Part shown: one piece after another, positions 1 through 8,654 of the stretch | How the letters are laid out: each line of letters opens with the position of its first letter | Position numbering within the stretch: position 1 is the first letter of the stretch | Translations under genes and position numbers: made by a program | Assembly (NCBI RefSeq): GCF_001636345.1 | Contig: NZ_KV440945.1 | Span: 4,003,854-4,067,853, forward strand | DNA: 64,000 nt | Reading direction: 5' to 3' | From: Cytobacillus gottheilii | Lineage (GTDB): Bacteria > Bacillota > Bacilli > Bacillales > Cytobacillaceae | Notes under the pieces: model-generated | What the model saw: the letters and a program-made list of their open reading frames with translations, nothing else | Told to the model about the DNA's origin: nothing | Database searches by the model: none

Positions 1-290
1 TTGCCGTTATTTCAAGAAAAAGAGTGGCATATCGTTTCGTTTCGATTGTTACGGTTATTCGCATGGTAATTTCACCTGTTATCGCCATTATTGCAGTCCA
101 TTTTATGCCGATTCCAGATTTACTGAAGCATGTTTTCATTATACAGGCTGCCATGCCATCTGCTGCAAATACAACCATGCTGGCAGTACAGTTTAACACA
201 GAACCTGATCTTGTATCTTTCACGACCTTTATAACGACTATTTTGAGCATTATATCCATTCCGCTTATTCTAATTTACATTGGGGTATAG
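1..290 (+). CDS. AEC family (auxin efflux carrier-like) transporter, C-terminal part
   Basis: The reading frame is open from the window edge (codons begin at base 3) to a TAG at 290, so only the last 96 or so residues are present. The visible part has three hydrophobic segments with the typical end of AEC-family permeases: a helix, then a segment rich in small residues with the pattern QAAMPSAANTTMLA, then a polar turn and a final transmembrane helix. AEC proteins are membrane transporters of organic acids or similar anions; the substrate cannot be told from this end. An in-frame ATG at 24 is internal and is not the start. The family call rests on the C-terminal motif. Confidence 0.75.
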   Translation, partial: AVISRKRVAYRFVSIVTVIRMVISPVIAIIAVHFMPIPDLLKHVFIIQAAMPSAANTTMLAVQFNTEPDLVSFTTFITTILSIISIPLILIYIGV

Positions 291-332
291 ACCTTTAAAC
301 CGCTTTAGAAATTTTGAAAGGTTGTTACCCTC

Positions 333-587
333 ATGAAAATACTCAGCCATTCTTATCGAAAAAGAGGCGGAATTGAATTTGTTTTTGCAGAGTTTCCAAA
401 TTCCAAGGCCCTTCTTGTGCCAATTAAAAAATATTATTTCGTTAAATCTGTGCGCTGGAGTGCTGAGGATCCTCCAGTTACCAGACAAGACTTAGAAAAG
501 ATGGAGTTAGCCGTTAACGATTTGATGGGGACAATTGATTCTTATAAGCAAAGGATACATCCTGATTCCTATTTGAAGAAATACTAA
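333..587 (+). CDS. hypothetical protein, 84 aa
   Basis: Small soluble, basic protein without a signal peptide or membrane segment. The ATG is preceded by GAAAGG about 11 bases upstream, and the gene ends before a clear terminator at 660-699. The N-terminal half has alternating hydrophobic residues suggesting beta strands, and the C-terminal half looks helical. I do not recognise the family. An antisense frame (270-488) is also open but has no ribosome site and starts inside the upstream intergenic region, so this strand is preferred. Function unknown. Confidence 0.5.
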   Translation: MKILSHSYRKRGGIEFVFAEFPNSKALLVPIKKYYFVKSVRWSAEDPPVTRQDLEKMELAVNDLMGTIDSYKQRIHPDSYLKKY

Positions 588-659
588 AGCTACTTGCCAA
601 ATGGCAAGCCTGAAAGACAAAAACTTAATCGGACTAATACTTTTTGAAGTAGCTAAAAG

Positions 660-699
660 GACAGAGGCGATTTGTGAATCGTTCGCTCTGTCTTTTTTT
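660..699 (+). terminator. Rho-independent terminator
   Basis: Stem GACAGAG plus GCGA pairs with TCG(TT)CGCTCTGTC and is followed by seven T residues. It ends the 333-587 transcription unit. Confidence 0.8.
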
Positions 700-794
700 A
701 TACATTTATCCTCCTCAACTGTCTTCCATTTTTATTCATAAGTTTTTATTAGTAGCAAATACTACTTATGCAATGAATATAAGGAGGTAAGCAT

Positions 795-1784
795 ATGGAA
801 GACACTTCAAAGCTGACCGCTAGCGAGCTCTCAGTTCTAAACGGTACATTTATGGCAGAATCGTTATCGGTTTGTGTATTAACGTATTTTTTACAGCATG
901 TACAGAATCCTGTCATAAAATCTTATATCCAGACAGGCCTTGAAATATCTCAATCAAATTACGATGTTATACGGAAATTAATGGTTTCAGAAGAAATTCC
1001 CGTTCCTGATGGTTTCACAGAAAACGACGTAAATATTCATGCAGAACGCTTGTATACCGATGAATTCATCCTTCATTATGCGATGAATATTGGACTGATG
1101 GGGGTGAATGCCTTTAGTTCAGCTCTTCCCAATGCTGCTCGAAAAGATATCCGTAATTTTTATGCTTCATGCCTTCAATCAAGTACAAACTATTTTAATC
1201 AGGGAATTGATATTGCACAGGAGATGGGCAATTATATTTGGGCACCATATATCCCATATCCAACTGAGGTGGAATACATTCATTCCAAGAAGTTTTTAGG
1301 AGGATGGTTTGGAGAACAAAGACCACTGACATCAGTTGAAATTTCCCATTTGTTTACAAACTTATACCGGAATATGCTTGGTTCTGTTTTGCTTATGGGA
1401 TTCTCTCAAACCGCCAAAATTCCTGAAGTAAAAAAGTTTTTAAAAAGAGGTACAGAATTAGCGAAGCATCATTGTGATGTGTTCTCCGAATTCCTAAAGG
1501 AGAGCGATCTGTTTCCGCCAGCAAATTCAACTATACATGCTACCGCTTCAACTGACCCTGTCTTTTCGGACAAGCTCGTTATGTTTCATACAAAAGCATT
1601 GTACTCTGCTGGCATCGGCTTTTATGGAGCAAGTATTGGAACAAGCGCAAGAAGAGATCTAATCACAGCGTACACACGACTCATTACTGAGGTCGGTGAT
1701 TATTCAAAGGATGGTGTGAATATCTCCATTGAAAAAAACTGGATTGAAAAGCCTCCATCTGCTCCAGATCGTAAAAAACTTTAA
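795..1784 (+). CDS. DUF3231 family protein
   Basis: 329-residue protein made of two related helical halves (about 1-160 and 180-325), each beginning with an L(T/S)..E.S.L...(Y/N) pattern. This is the duplicated layout of DUF3231 proteins of Bacillus, which are distantly like the spore coat F/ferritin-like four-helix fold. No signal peptide. The start has an excellent AAGGAGG seven bases upstream. The upstream region carries a TCATA element and an AATACTA element 17 bases apart, vaguely like a forespore sigma promoter, which would fit a spore role; that is weak inference. Single gene. Biochemical function unknown. Confidence 0.8.
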   Translation: MEDTSKLTASELSVLNGTFMAESLSVCVLTYFLQHVQNPVIKSYIQTGLEISQSNYDVIRKLMVSEEIPVPDGFTENDVNIHAERLYTDEFILHYAMNIGLMGVNAFSSALPNAARKDIRNFYASCLQSSTNYFNQGIDIAQEMGNYIWAPYIPYPTEVEYIHSKKFLGGWFGEQRPLTSVEISHLFTNLYRNMLGSVLLMGFSQTAKIPEVKKFLKRGTELAKHHCDVFSEFLKESDLFPPANSTIHATASTDPVFSDKLVMFHTKALYSAGIGFYGASIGTSARRDLITAYTRLITEVGDYSKDGVNISIEKNWIEKPPSAPDRKKL

Positions 1785-2191
1785 AATGAAACTACGACCA
1801 AGCGGGAATCGTTTATTCCCGCTGGCTGTTAGTTGTCTAAAATTTACACATGCTAACAGTGCTGAAAATTAGACATTCACAGCTTGCTAGCGATTTCTAC
1901 CTTCTGTAATTGGAGAATCAATATAATACTGTGATTTTCCTCACCACATAATGTATTCGTATTCATTATTCTTATAAACTTCTTTCTCTGTAAATAGTTG
2001 ATATGACTCCCAATTTCCTAGCCTATAATTATTATATTTGTATATCTTATAAACTTTTGTTCAATATTTAGTCAAAACTTTATTACAAGATTGTGAAATT
2101 AATCACAATATTAGTGAGGAAAATCTGCTTCCATGTTATATTTTAAGTGTAATCAATAACATAATTCTTATCAATGAAAGGAAGATGTAAG
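1785..2191. other. Intergenic region with hairpin and Fnr/Rex-like palindrome
   Basis: A stretch of about 400 bases without a credible gene. A hairpin AGCGGGAA/TTCCCGCT at 1800-1822 follows the DUF3231 gene but lacks a T tract, so it is a doubtful terminator. The right part is very AT rich and carries the palindrome at 2091-2108 upstream of doxX. Confidence 0.7.
2091..2108 (+). promoter_or_regulatory. Fnr- or Rex-like operator upstream of the DoxX gene
   Basis: TTGTGAAATTAATCACAA contains TGTGA-N6-TCACA, the CRP/Fnr-type half-site arrangement. It also fits the Rex pattern TTGTGAA-N4-TTCACAA with one mismatch. It lies about 85 bases before the doxX start. The two regulator families cannot be separated by eye; either would tie DoxX to oxygen or NADH status. 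Confidence 0.45.
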
Positions 2192-2707
2192 ATGATTAAC
2201 AATTGGCTAAGAGAAAATAACATTGCTGCTGCTCTATTGACAGTTATTCGTGTATACTGGGGTTATTTATGGCTGACTGCAGGATGGGGGAAAATTACCG
2301 GAGGATTTGATTCAAGTGGATTCTTAACAAATGCCGCTGCAAACCCCGTTACAGGACCAGATGGCGGACCCGTTTTTGGATGGTACAGCAGCTTCCTTGA
2401 AAGCTTTGCCTTACCAAATGCAGAACTATTTAACTTTATCATTCCTTGGGGAGAGTTTTTAGTAGGTCTTGGATTAATTCTTGGCTGCTTGACTACTGCA
2501 GCTGCATTCTTCGGTATGGTGATGAACTTCTCTTTCTTACTCGCTGGAACAGTATCTCACAATCCAACAGATATCTTAATGGGTGTCTTTATAGCAGCTG
2601 CTGGATATAATGCAGGTAAATTTGGACTTGACCGTTATGTATTACCTTTCCTTCGCAAGCAATTTAACAGAGCAAAAGATAGCAGCACAAGCACTAGCCG
2701 GGCTTAA
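2192..2707 (+). CDS. DoxX family membrane protein
   Basis: 171-residue integral membrane protein with four hydrophobic segments (about 12-35, 75-95, 100-122 and 128-148). It carries the DoxX signature region 'WLTAGWGKITGGF' at the N terminus and an acidic residue in the second helix (PWGEFLVGLGLI). DoxX proteins are small quinone-linked or redox-associated membrane proteins; the partner is not evident here. The start is taken at ATG 2192, preceded by AAAGGAAG at 7 bases; an in-frame ATG at 2174 overlaps that ribosome site. It stands alone between an Fnr/Rex-like operator and a strong terminator. Confidence 0.85.
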   Translation: MINNWLRENNIAAALLTVIRVYWGYLWLTAGWGKITGGFDSSGFLTNAAANPVTGPDGGPVFGWYSSFLESFALPNAELFNFIIPWGEFLVGLGLILGCLTTAAAFFGMVMNFSFLLAGTVSHNPTDILMGVFIAAAGYNAGKFGLDRYVLPFLRKQFNRAKDSSTSTSRA

Positions 2708-2725
2708 CACTTCCTTGATATAAAT

Positions 2726-2763
2726 AAAAAAGCCATCAATCATTAGGTTGATGGCTTTTTTTG
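2726..2763 (+). terminator. Rho-independent terminator
   Basis: Stem AAGCCATCAA/TTGATGGCTT followed by seven T residues, just after doxX. Confidence 0.9.
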
Positions 2764-2950
2764 TATGTAGAGGTCATTCAGTATACTTATAAAAAAGGCG
2801 TTTCTTTTAACTTTGCTTTTTTTATATAAATGTATAATGATTCTCTCTTTCCGGCTAAACGGGTACTGAGCTTAAGCAGGAGTCTGGCACTCTATCGTTT
2901 CAGCATTGCCTTTAAAGTTTTCAAGAAACGCGAGAATTACAAATGCATAA

Positions 2951-3139
2951 ATAGGCGGAAGAATTCCGCTTAAATCGTCAAATCACTTAAAATGCGCTTA
3001 AATAGACGGAGAAATTCCGACTAACGGACCAAAAAACGTGAAAATGGACGATTTTTTTCAATATAACCGGAAAATCTCCGTTTATTTCGCCCGAAAGTAG
3101 CTCAATTCTGGAAATAAGGGTAAATTCTCCGCTTATTTC
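2951..3139. repeat. Four imperfect copies of a GC-centred palindrome
   Basis: Within the 555-base gap 2708-3262 lie four diverged copies of a 25-27-base palindrome, at about 2951-2975, 3000-3024, 3062-3087 and 3112-3139. The common plan is AT-rich arm, (G/C)CGGA, central AAATT-like core, TCCG, AT-rich arm. Spacing is about 50-60 bases. An antisense frame (2987-3232) is open through the repeats but has no ribosome site and is not counted as a gene. The rest of the gap shows nothing I recognise. Confidence 0.6.
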
Positions 3140-3262
3140 ACTGGTTTCTTCACAAAAAAAGTCAGATATGCGCGCGCGGTACACACTAAGAACAGCAGTC
3201 ACTAAGATCAGAGCAGAAAAAAGACAATGCACTAAACCTCTTGCATCGCCCTACACATTTTC

Positions 3263-4312
3263 TTATTTTATTAATTCTTTTACTAACTCCCGGTTCCGCT
3301 CTTTAAATGCATCATTATGAGAAGAAACCATGCCATACTTTAAAGCATCTGGCTGGATGAATTGTTTTGCTTTGTTTACAGCATTTGCTGCATCCTGAAA
3401 GGCTCCTGCTATTAAGTGAAGCTTGCCGTCATGCTTAAGGATATCTCCTGCCGCATATAGACCTGGAACGGAAGACTCACTGTTTGCTGAACCTTTGACA
3501 TAGAAGTCTTCTTCCATTTCAATTTTCAGCTCGCTATTTTGAAGGAGGGCACTATCGCGTTCATATCCATGATTAATAATGACTTCATCAATCTCCAGAT
3601 ATGTAACCTCTCCTGTTTCGCTATTGGTTAATTCCACTTGTTGGATCAACTCATGATTTTCACCGGCAATCAGTTTCGTAATCGTTGAATTAAAATAGCA
3701 ATCGCAAGAGCTTTCCATTAGCTGCGTGATCTGCGCTTCATGACCATTTAGTGAATCTTTTCTATATGTTAAATATACTTTTTTTGCAATGGATTCCAGC
3801 TCGTTTGCCCAGTCAATCGCTGAATTTCCTCCGCCTGAGATGACGACTGTTTTATCTTTAAAATGCTGTAATGATTTCACAGTATAATTTAGATTTGCAA
3901 TTTCAAAACGCTCTGCACCTTCAATATCAAGCTTTTGAGGTGTTAGAATTCCGCCTCCAACTGCAACAATCACTGTTCTGGAGTAATGAACCACACCAGA
4001 AGCTGTTTTTAATAGGAATATTCCATCTTGATCTCTGCTGACAGAAACGATTTTTTCATTGAGTACAACCTCTGGATCAAACGTTAATCCCTGCTGCACT
4101 AATTGTTCAATCAGCTTTGCACCAGGAATCGGCGATAAACCGCCTACATCCCAGATCATTTTTTCTGGATATACATGTATTTTTCCGCCAAGCTGAGGCT
4201 GAAATTCAATTATTTTTGTTTTCATTTCTCTTAGTCCACTATAAAATGCTGAATAAAGACCAGCCGGGCCACCGCCAATAATCGTGACATCAAACAATTC
4301 ATCTATGTTCAT
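3263..4312 (-). CDS. ycgT: Ferredoxin/flavodoxin--NADP+ reductase, thioredoxin-reductase-like (YcgT/YumC type)
   Basis: 349-residue flavoprotein. It has an N-terminal FAD-binding Rossmann motif (TIIGGGPAGLYSAFYSG, about 10-25), an NADPH-binding motif (VVISGGGNSAIDWANEL, about 152-170) and the C-terminal FAD motif YAAGDI (about 285-290). It lacks the redox CxxC of true thioredoxin reductases, which places it with the homodimeric Bacillus ferredoxin-NADP+ reductases. A Fur box (4344-4358) lies just upstream and B. subtilis ycgT is Fur-controlled, so YcgT rather than YumC is the likelier counterpart. It probably supplies electrons to flavodoxin or for ferric siderophore reduction. It is divergent from the siderophore ATPase gene. 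Confidence 0.85.
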   Translation of the reverse strand: MNIDELFDVTIIGGGPAGLYSAFYSGLREMKTKIIEFQPQLGGKIHVYPEKMIWDVGGLSPIPGAKLIEQLVQQGLTFDPEVVLNEKIVSVSRDQDGIFLLKTASGVVHYSRTVIVAVGGGILTPQKLDIEGAERFEIANLNYTVKSLQHFKDKTVVISGGGNSAIDWANELESIAKKVYLTYRKDSLNGHEAQITQLMESSCDCYFNSTITKLIAGENHELIQQVELTNSETGEVTYLEIDEVIINHGYERDSALLQNSELKIEMEEDFYVKGSANSESSVPGLYAAGDILKHDGKLHLIAGAFQDAANAVNKAKQFIQPDALKYGMVSSHNDAFKERNRELVKELIK

Positions 4313-4343
4313 GCTATCTCCACTCCTCAGCTTGCACTAAAAT

Positions 4344-4358
4344 TGATAATCATTCTCA
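4344..4358 (-). promoter_or_regulatory. Fur box (ycgT side)
   Basis: TGATAATCATTCTCA matches the 7-1-7 consensus TGATAATNATTATCA with one mismatch and lies about 30 bases upstream of the reductase start. Confidence 0.85.
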
Positions 4359-4466
4359 CTATACTATACATGGTTTGAGAATATTTTTCAACTAGGTTTG
4401 TGAACGTTTTTCAACATCCGTTGACTTCTTTTATTGTTAGGTTTATAGTTAAGTAGAAAGTTGAAA

Positions 4467-4481
4467 TGAGAATCGTTATCA
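4467..4481 (+). promoter_or_regulatory. Fur box (yusV side)
   Basis: TGAGAATCGTTATCA matches the Fur 7-1-7 consensus with two mismatches and lies 40 bases upstream of the ATPase start. With the box at 4344-4358 it makes the divergent pair iron-controlled on both sides. Confidence 0.85.
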
Positions 4482-4520
4482 CTATTTATATATATTCTAA
4501 ATTAGACATGGAGGGCTATT

Positions 4521-5357
4521 ATGGTTCGCCTATATACAAAGGACTTAAATATTGGATACGGTGAACGTCTAATCGTAAAAGACCTCACTGCATCGATCCC
4601 GGATAAACAAATTACAACCATAATTGGTGCTAATGGCTGCGGGAAATCCACATTGTTAAAAGCCATTACAAGAATTATTTCTCACCAATCAGGAACTGTC
4701 ATTCTTGATGGTGAAAATATTGCCAAGGAAAATACGAAGTTATTAGCCAAAAAAATGGCGATTCTGCCGCAGACGCCTGAAAGTGCGAGCGGCTTAACCG
4801 TTGGAGAGCTCGTTTCTTATGGGAGATTCCCCCATCAGACTGGCTTTGGGCGTTTGACAAAGAAAGACTATGAAGTGATTGACTGGGCATTAGAAGTCAC
4901 AGGAACAGCTGAATTTAAATCCCGCTCTGTTGATGCTCTTTCTGGCGGTCAAAGACAGCGTGTGTGGATTGCGATGGCCCTTGCTCAGGAAACAGAGATT
5001 ATTTTCTTGGATGAGCCTACTACGTATTTAGATATGGCACACCAGCTGGAAGTGCTGGAGCTACTTCAAAAGCTTAATCGTGAACAGGAACGCACGATTG
5101 TTATGGTGCTTCATGATCTAAATCAGGCTGCACGTTTTGCCGATTACTTAATTGCTTTAAAGAATGGCGAGATTGTTAAAGCAGGAACATGTGAAGAAGT
5201 GATTACACAAGAGGTTTTACGAGATGTATTCCATATTGACGCATTGATTGGACGTGATCCACGTACAAACAAACCGATGTGTGTGACATATGATCTTGTA
5301 AGAAATGCAGAACAAGAGATTCGGCAGCCGCTTTTATCAGCTGCAGGAGCACTTTAA
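4521..5357 (+). CDS. yusV: Iron-siderophore ABC transporter ATP-binding protein (YusV/FhuC type)
   Basis: 278-residue cytoplasmic ATPase. Walker A is GANGCGKST (about 37-45), the Q-loop is LPQTPES, the ABC signature is LSGGQRQRVWIA (about 139-150), Walker B is IIFLDEPTTYLD and the switch histidine is in VLHDLNQA. This is the FecE/FhuC class that energises iron-siderophore uptake. No permease is beside it. The nearest FecCD permeases are at 9.9-12.0 kb with a binding protein at 12.2 kb. In B. subtilis YusV serves separately encoded systems such as FeuBC and YfiZ/YfhA, and the same sharing is inferred here. GGAGGG precedes the ATG, and a Fur box lies upstream. Confidence 0.9.
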   Translation: MVRLYTKDLNIGYGERLIVKDLTASIPDKQITTIIGANGCGKSTLLKAITRIISHQSGTVILDGENIAKENTKLLAKKMAILPQTPESASGLTVGELVSYGRFPHQTGFGRLTKKDYEVIDWALEVTGTAEFKSRSVDALSGGQRQRVWIAMALAQETEIIFLDEPTTYLDMAHQLEVLELLQKLNREQERTIVMVLHDLNQAARFADYLIALKNGEIVKAGTCEEVITQEVLRDVFHIDALIGRDPRTNKPMCVTYDLVRNAEQEIRQPLLSAAGAL

Positions 5358-5368
5358 TTGCTACATCA

Positions 5369-5400
5369 GAGGAATTCCGAAAATGGATTCCTCTTTTTTA
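5369..5400 (+). terminator. Rho-independent terminator
   Basis: Imperfect stem GAGGAATTCC/GGATTCCTC followed by six T residues after yusV. Confidence 0.8.
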
Positions 5401-5586
5401 TTGGTTTGCATAAATCTTAATTATATAGGAAATAACTATATTCTCCATTTGATCCTGGAAGCTGCTAAATGGGGTAAATACCTCTACATCACTTTAAGAA
5501 TGACATATAGATGCTAATAAATAGACAAATATATCTATATATCGTATCTTAAACTCAAAATCTATGCAGCGAATTGGGGTTTATTT

Positions 5587-6693
5587 ATGAAACGTATTTT
5601 AGGCTTTGCTGTTTTTATTCTAATATACACAGCCATCGCTTTTTATATTAGCTGGAATGGCTGGGTTTGGCTTGAAACCGTGTTTGGATTTCAAAACCAA
5701 TGGCTGTTCGCCTTTCTGGCAGGAATTTTATTTTATTCCTACCTCATTGGACAAAGCTCTAAGCGACTTTCCTTTTTTCGGATGATCGGTTCCTATTGGT
5801 TCGCCGTTCTTCAATACGCTCTTCTATTACTGCCAATAGCCAATCTTACCGTCTGGTTATTGAATATAATGGGAATTCCACAAGATGAGGGTATTACCTG
5901 GGTTGGATTAATCGTCGTCATTATTTTTATCTCCCTTTTCCTTTATGGTTCCTATAATGCGTATTCACCTGTGATACGCACCTATAAAGTTCACATAAAT
6001 GAACATAGCAGGATCGATTCCTTTTCAATTGCCATGGCGTCTGATATGCACTTTGGCCATTTATCAGGATTAGCGCATGCACGGCGTTTAGTAAAAGAGA
6101 TTGATCAGCTTCAGCCAGATCTTATTCTGCTTCCAGGGGACATTATCGATGACGATCCTGGAGCATTTATCCGTAAAAATATGGGTGAAGTTTTGAGTGG
6201 ATTATCTGCGCCGCTTGGAGTATATGGTGTACTTGGCAACCATGAATATTATGGAGGAGCAATTCCCCAATTCTTAAAAGAAATGGACCGAATAGGCATC
6301 CGTATTCTGCAAGATGAAGTCCTCTCTATTAAAGACTCCTTTCACCTTGTCGGCAGGAAGGATAAAACGGATAAACAGCGAAAATCAATCGCAGAACTAA
6401 CCAGTGATTTGAACAAAGACATACCAATTATTATGATGGACCATCAGCCTGCAGAAATTAGGCAAGCAGAAGAGCATGATGTTGATCTTCTGTTAAGCGG
6501 ACATACGCACAGGGGACAAATGGCACCAAACCACCTTATTACAAGAAGAATCTTTGATTTGGACTGGGGCTACCGTCAATTTGGCAAATTGCATGCGATT
6601 GTATCTTCAGGTTATGGATTTTGGGGTCCGCCTATTCGAATCGGCAGCCGTTCGGAAATTATTAAAATTGAAGTTAGTATTGCAAATAAATGA
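5587..6693 (+). CDS. Membrane-anchored metallophosphoesterase
   Basis: 368 residues. The first 130 contain about four transmembrane helices; the rest is a calcineurin-like phosphoesterase domain with all blocks: SDMHFGH (D-x-H, about 155), GDIIDDD, GNHEYY, MMDHQP and GHTHRGQ. These residues bind a dinuclear metal centre. Such proteins hydrolyse phosphomono- or diesters at the membrane surface; the substrate is unknown. It is a single gene between two terminators. The start is an ATG with no strong Shine-Dalgarno (GGGG a few bases upstream). Confidence 0.85.
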   Translation: MKRILGFAVFILIYTAIAFYISWNGWVWLETVFGFQNQWLFAFLAGILFYSYLIGQSSKRLSFFRMIGSYWFAVLQYALLLLPIANLTVWLLNIMGIPQDEGITWVGLIVVIIFISLFLYGSYNAYSPVIRTYKVHINEHSRIDSFSIAMASDMHFGHLSGLAHARRLVKEIDQLQPDLILLPGDIIDDDPGAFIRKNMGEVLSGLSAPLGVYGVLGNHEYYGGAIPQFLKEMDRIGIRILQDEVLSIKDSFHLVGRKDKTDKQRKSIAELTSDLNKDIPIIMMDHQPAEIRQAEEHDVDLLLSGHTHRGQMAPNHLITRRIFDLDWGYRQFGKLHAIVSSGYGFWGPPIRIGSRSEIIKIEVSIANK

Positions 6694-6700
6694 GCAGAAA

Positions 6701-6738
6701 AAGGCCATCTCCTATTGATTGAGATGGCCTACTTTTTT
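6701..6738. terminator. Bidirectional terminator
   Basis: Stem AGGCCATCTC/GAGATGGCCT with T runs on both strands, lying between the convergent phosphoesterase and diguanylate cyclase genes and overlapping the end of the latter. Confidence 0.85.
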
Positions 6739-7964
6739 ATTCTGATTTTCACCTTATTGCGGCCGCTGGCTTTTGCTTCGTATAAAGCTTTATCAGCATC
6801 TCCGATTAACTGAAAAATCTCATCTGGATATTGAGCTTTGCCGGCTGTCACACCTATGCTTAAGGTGATATGATTAGCAGCACTTGAGTATTCATGAGGA
6901 ATCATAAGACGTTCAATCGCTTGTCTCACCTTTTCTGCTTTAGCAAACGCCTCATCCAGACCTACATCAAATAGAACCGCCACAAATTCTTCACCGCCAA
7001 AGCGGGCCAGAATGCTCGATTCTTCATTCAAATGTGTTCTAAAGACTCCAGCGACAGTAGCAATCACTTGATCTCCCTCAAGATGACCATAATGATCATT
7101 ATAATTCTTAAATGAGTCAATATCACCCATCAGCACAGCAAATGGTCTCTTTACTTGGATGTTTTCAAATTCATTCTGAACATATTGACGAAACCCGCGC
7201 CTATTAAGTATGAGCGTTAGTTCATCCATCACAGAGAGCTGCTTTAACTGATTATTTGCACTCGCAAGTTCCTTATAAATCTTTTCATTCTCTTCCACTT
7301 TTAACCCTAAGTTTTCATTCATCTCCGTTAAAAGTAGCCTCTGGTAAAAATTTGAGGAATAGCTTGTATAAAGCATACGGGAAGCTAGCCAGCAAAAAAA
7401 CAAGAATACGGATAGATTGATATAATGCCCTGAGACAATCTCTCCAGAAGACTGTGCATATGGAAGACCAATATATAACACTGCAACAGGAAGACTGTAT
7501 AAATAAAGAATCGTTTTATTTGATGCATGAAATAAAACCGAAACACACATAAAATTAACAGCAAATGCCATAACATGACCATAGTTTCTCTGATCAACAA
7601 GAGTCACTAATGCTCCCCATGTTAAAAAGAAAATCACAAATAGCCACAGTCCATTCTGAAACAGCTTTGTCTTTCGCTCACTATGATTGCTGCTTCTTTC
7701 ATAAATGGTAATATATATAACCATCAGGATACTAAAACTCCATAATAGCAAATATAAAATGATATATGCATCAATCACAAACACGGTGCCACTATTCGTA
7801 TAGGAAGAATACATATGCATAAGAATCAGAATGGTTTCAAAGAGAATCACTATTTTAGCAAAAAGCTTACAGCGCTTAATATTATCCATTAATAAATGCT
7901 TTTTAAGCAGCCGTTTTTTATCCTCGGTAACCTCCTGAACAGGGAAGGGAAAAATCTTTTTCAT
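6729..7964 (-). CDS. Diguanylate cyclase (membrane GGDEF protein)
   Basis: 411 residues. About six hydrophobic helices fill residues 35-200, followed by a short coiled coil (EMNENLGLKVEENEKIYKEL) and a GGDEF domain (about 240-410). The active-site loop reads RFGGEEF, an active signature, with the metal-binding aspartate in MGDIDSFKNYND. It should make cyclic di-GMP from two GTP. No RxxD inhibitory site is obvious before GGEEF. The N-terminal membrane module presumably senses something, but I do not recognise it. GAGAGG precedes the ATG. The signal peptidase gene lies just upstream on the same strand (29-base gap), so co-transcription is possible. Confidence 0.9.
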   Translation of the reverse strand: MKKIFPFPVQEVTEDKKRLLKKHLLMDNIKRCKLFAKIVILFETILILMHMYSSYTNSGTVFVIDAYIILYLLLWSFSILMVIYITIYERSSNHSERKTKLFQNGLWLFVIFFLTWGALVTLVDQRNYGHVMAFAVNFMCVSVLFHASNKTILYLYSLPVAVLYIGLPYAQSSGEIVSGHYINLSVFLFFCWLASRMLYTSYSSNFYQRLLLTEMNENLGLKVEENEKIYKELASANNQLKQLSVMDELTLILNRRGFRQYVQNEFENIQVKRPFAVLMGDIDSFKNYNDHYGHLEGDQVIATVAGVFRTHLNEESSILARFGGEEFVAVLFDVGLDEAFAKAEKVRQAIERLMIPHEYSSAANHITLSIGVTAGKAQYPDEIFQLIGDADKALYEAKASGRNKVKIRIKK

Positions 7965-7993
7965 CGCTAGCCTCTCAAATCATATATGCTTCA

Positions 7994-8530
7994 TTATTTT
8001 GTAAATCCTGATTCATCAAAAGGATAAAAACGGAACTTCACTTCACCTACGACAGCTTCTTCTGATATAAAACCAAACTCTCTGCTGTCATAGCTTCTTA
8101 AACGATTATCTCCCATCACAAAATAGGAGTTTTCCGGAACGATGTTCTGACCCAAAAGCTCTTGTAATGTAAAATCAGCTGTCACTTTTTCCATGACTAG
8201 ATCTCGGTTCACATAAGGCTCCTTATAGGCTTTGCCATTTACATATAAAACATCATCTTTCATTTCCACTGTGTCGCCAGGCATGCCTATTATTCTTTTC
8301 ACATAGTCTTGATCTTCCACAGGAGAATGGAAAACAATCATATCAAATCTTTCAATCTCACTCGTTTTGCTCACTATTAGTTTCTGTTCATTCGAAAAAG
8401 TAGGCACCATGGACTCTCCACGGACTGTGACAGGTTCAAATATAAAATGCCGGCAGATAAGAGCTAAAATAAATGCTAATGCTAATGATTTAATCCATGA
8501 AACGATTTCGTTTTTCGTTCTGGTTTCCAT
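7994..8530 (-). CDS. lepB: Signal peptidase I (Sip type)
   Basis: 178-residue type I signal peptidase with one N-terminal membrane anchor (about 12-32). The catalytic serine is in GESMVPT (about 38-44), the general-base lysine in VKRIIGMPGD, and box E is MGDNRLRSYDSREFG. The length matches the short Bacillus SipS/SipT enzymes. It removes signal peptides from secreted proteins on the outer face of the membrane. The GGAGGG ribosome site confirms the ATG. Which Sip paralogue it is cannot be decided here. Confidence 0.92.
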   Translation of the reverse strand: METRTKNEIVSWIKSLALAFILALICRHFIFEPVTVRGESMVPTFSNEQKLIVSKTSEIERFDMIVFHSPVEDQDYVKRIIGMPGDTVEMKDDVLYVNGKAYKEPYVNRDLVMEKVTADFTLQELLGQNIVPENSYFVMGDNRLRSYDSREFGFISEEAVVGEVKFRFYPFDESGFTK

Positions 8531-8654
8531 ACAGTCCCTCCTGCTTCTTTTTTACCATTTTAACATAAAGTTTAAAGGTGTTTATCACCTAAGCTTTTTA
8601 AGTTAAAAATAAACTAACAGAGCTACAATGGTTGATGGTTAGCCATAATAGCTG

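Noticed and set aside
2987..3232. 81-residue minus-strand ORF
   Set aside because: It covers the palindrome cluster, lacks a ribosome site and has no recognisable protein features.
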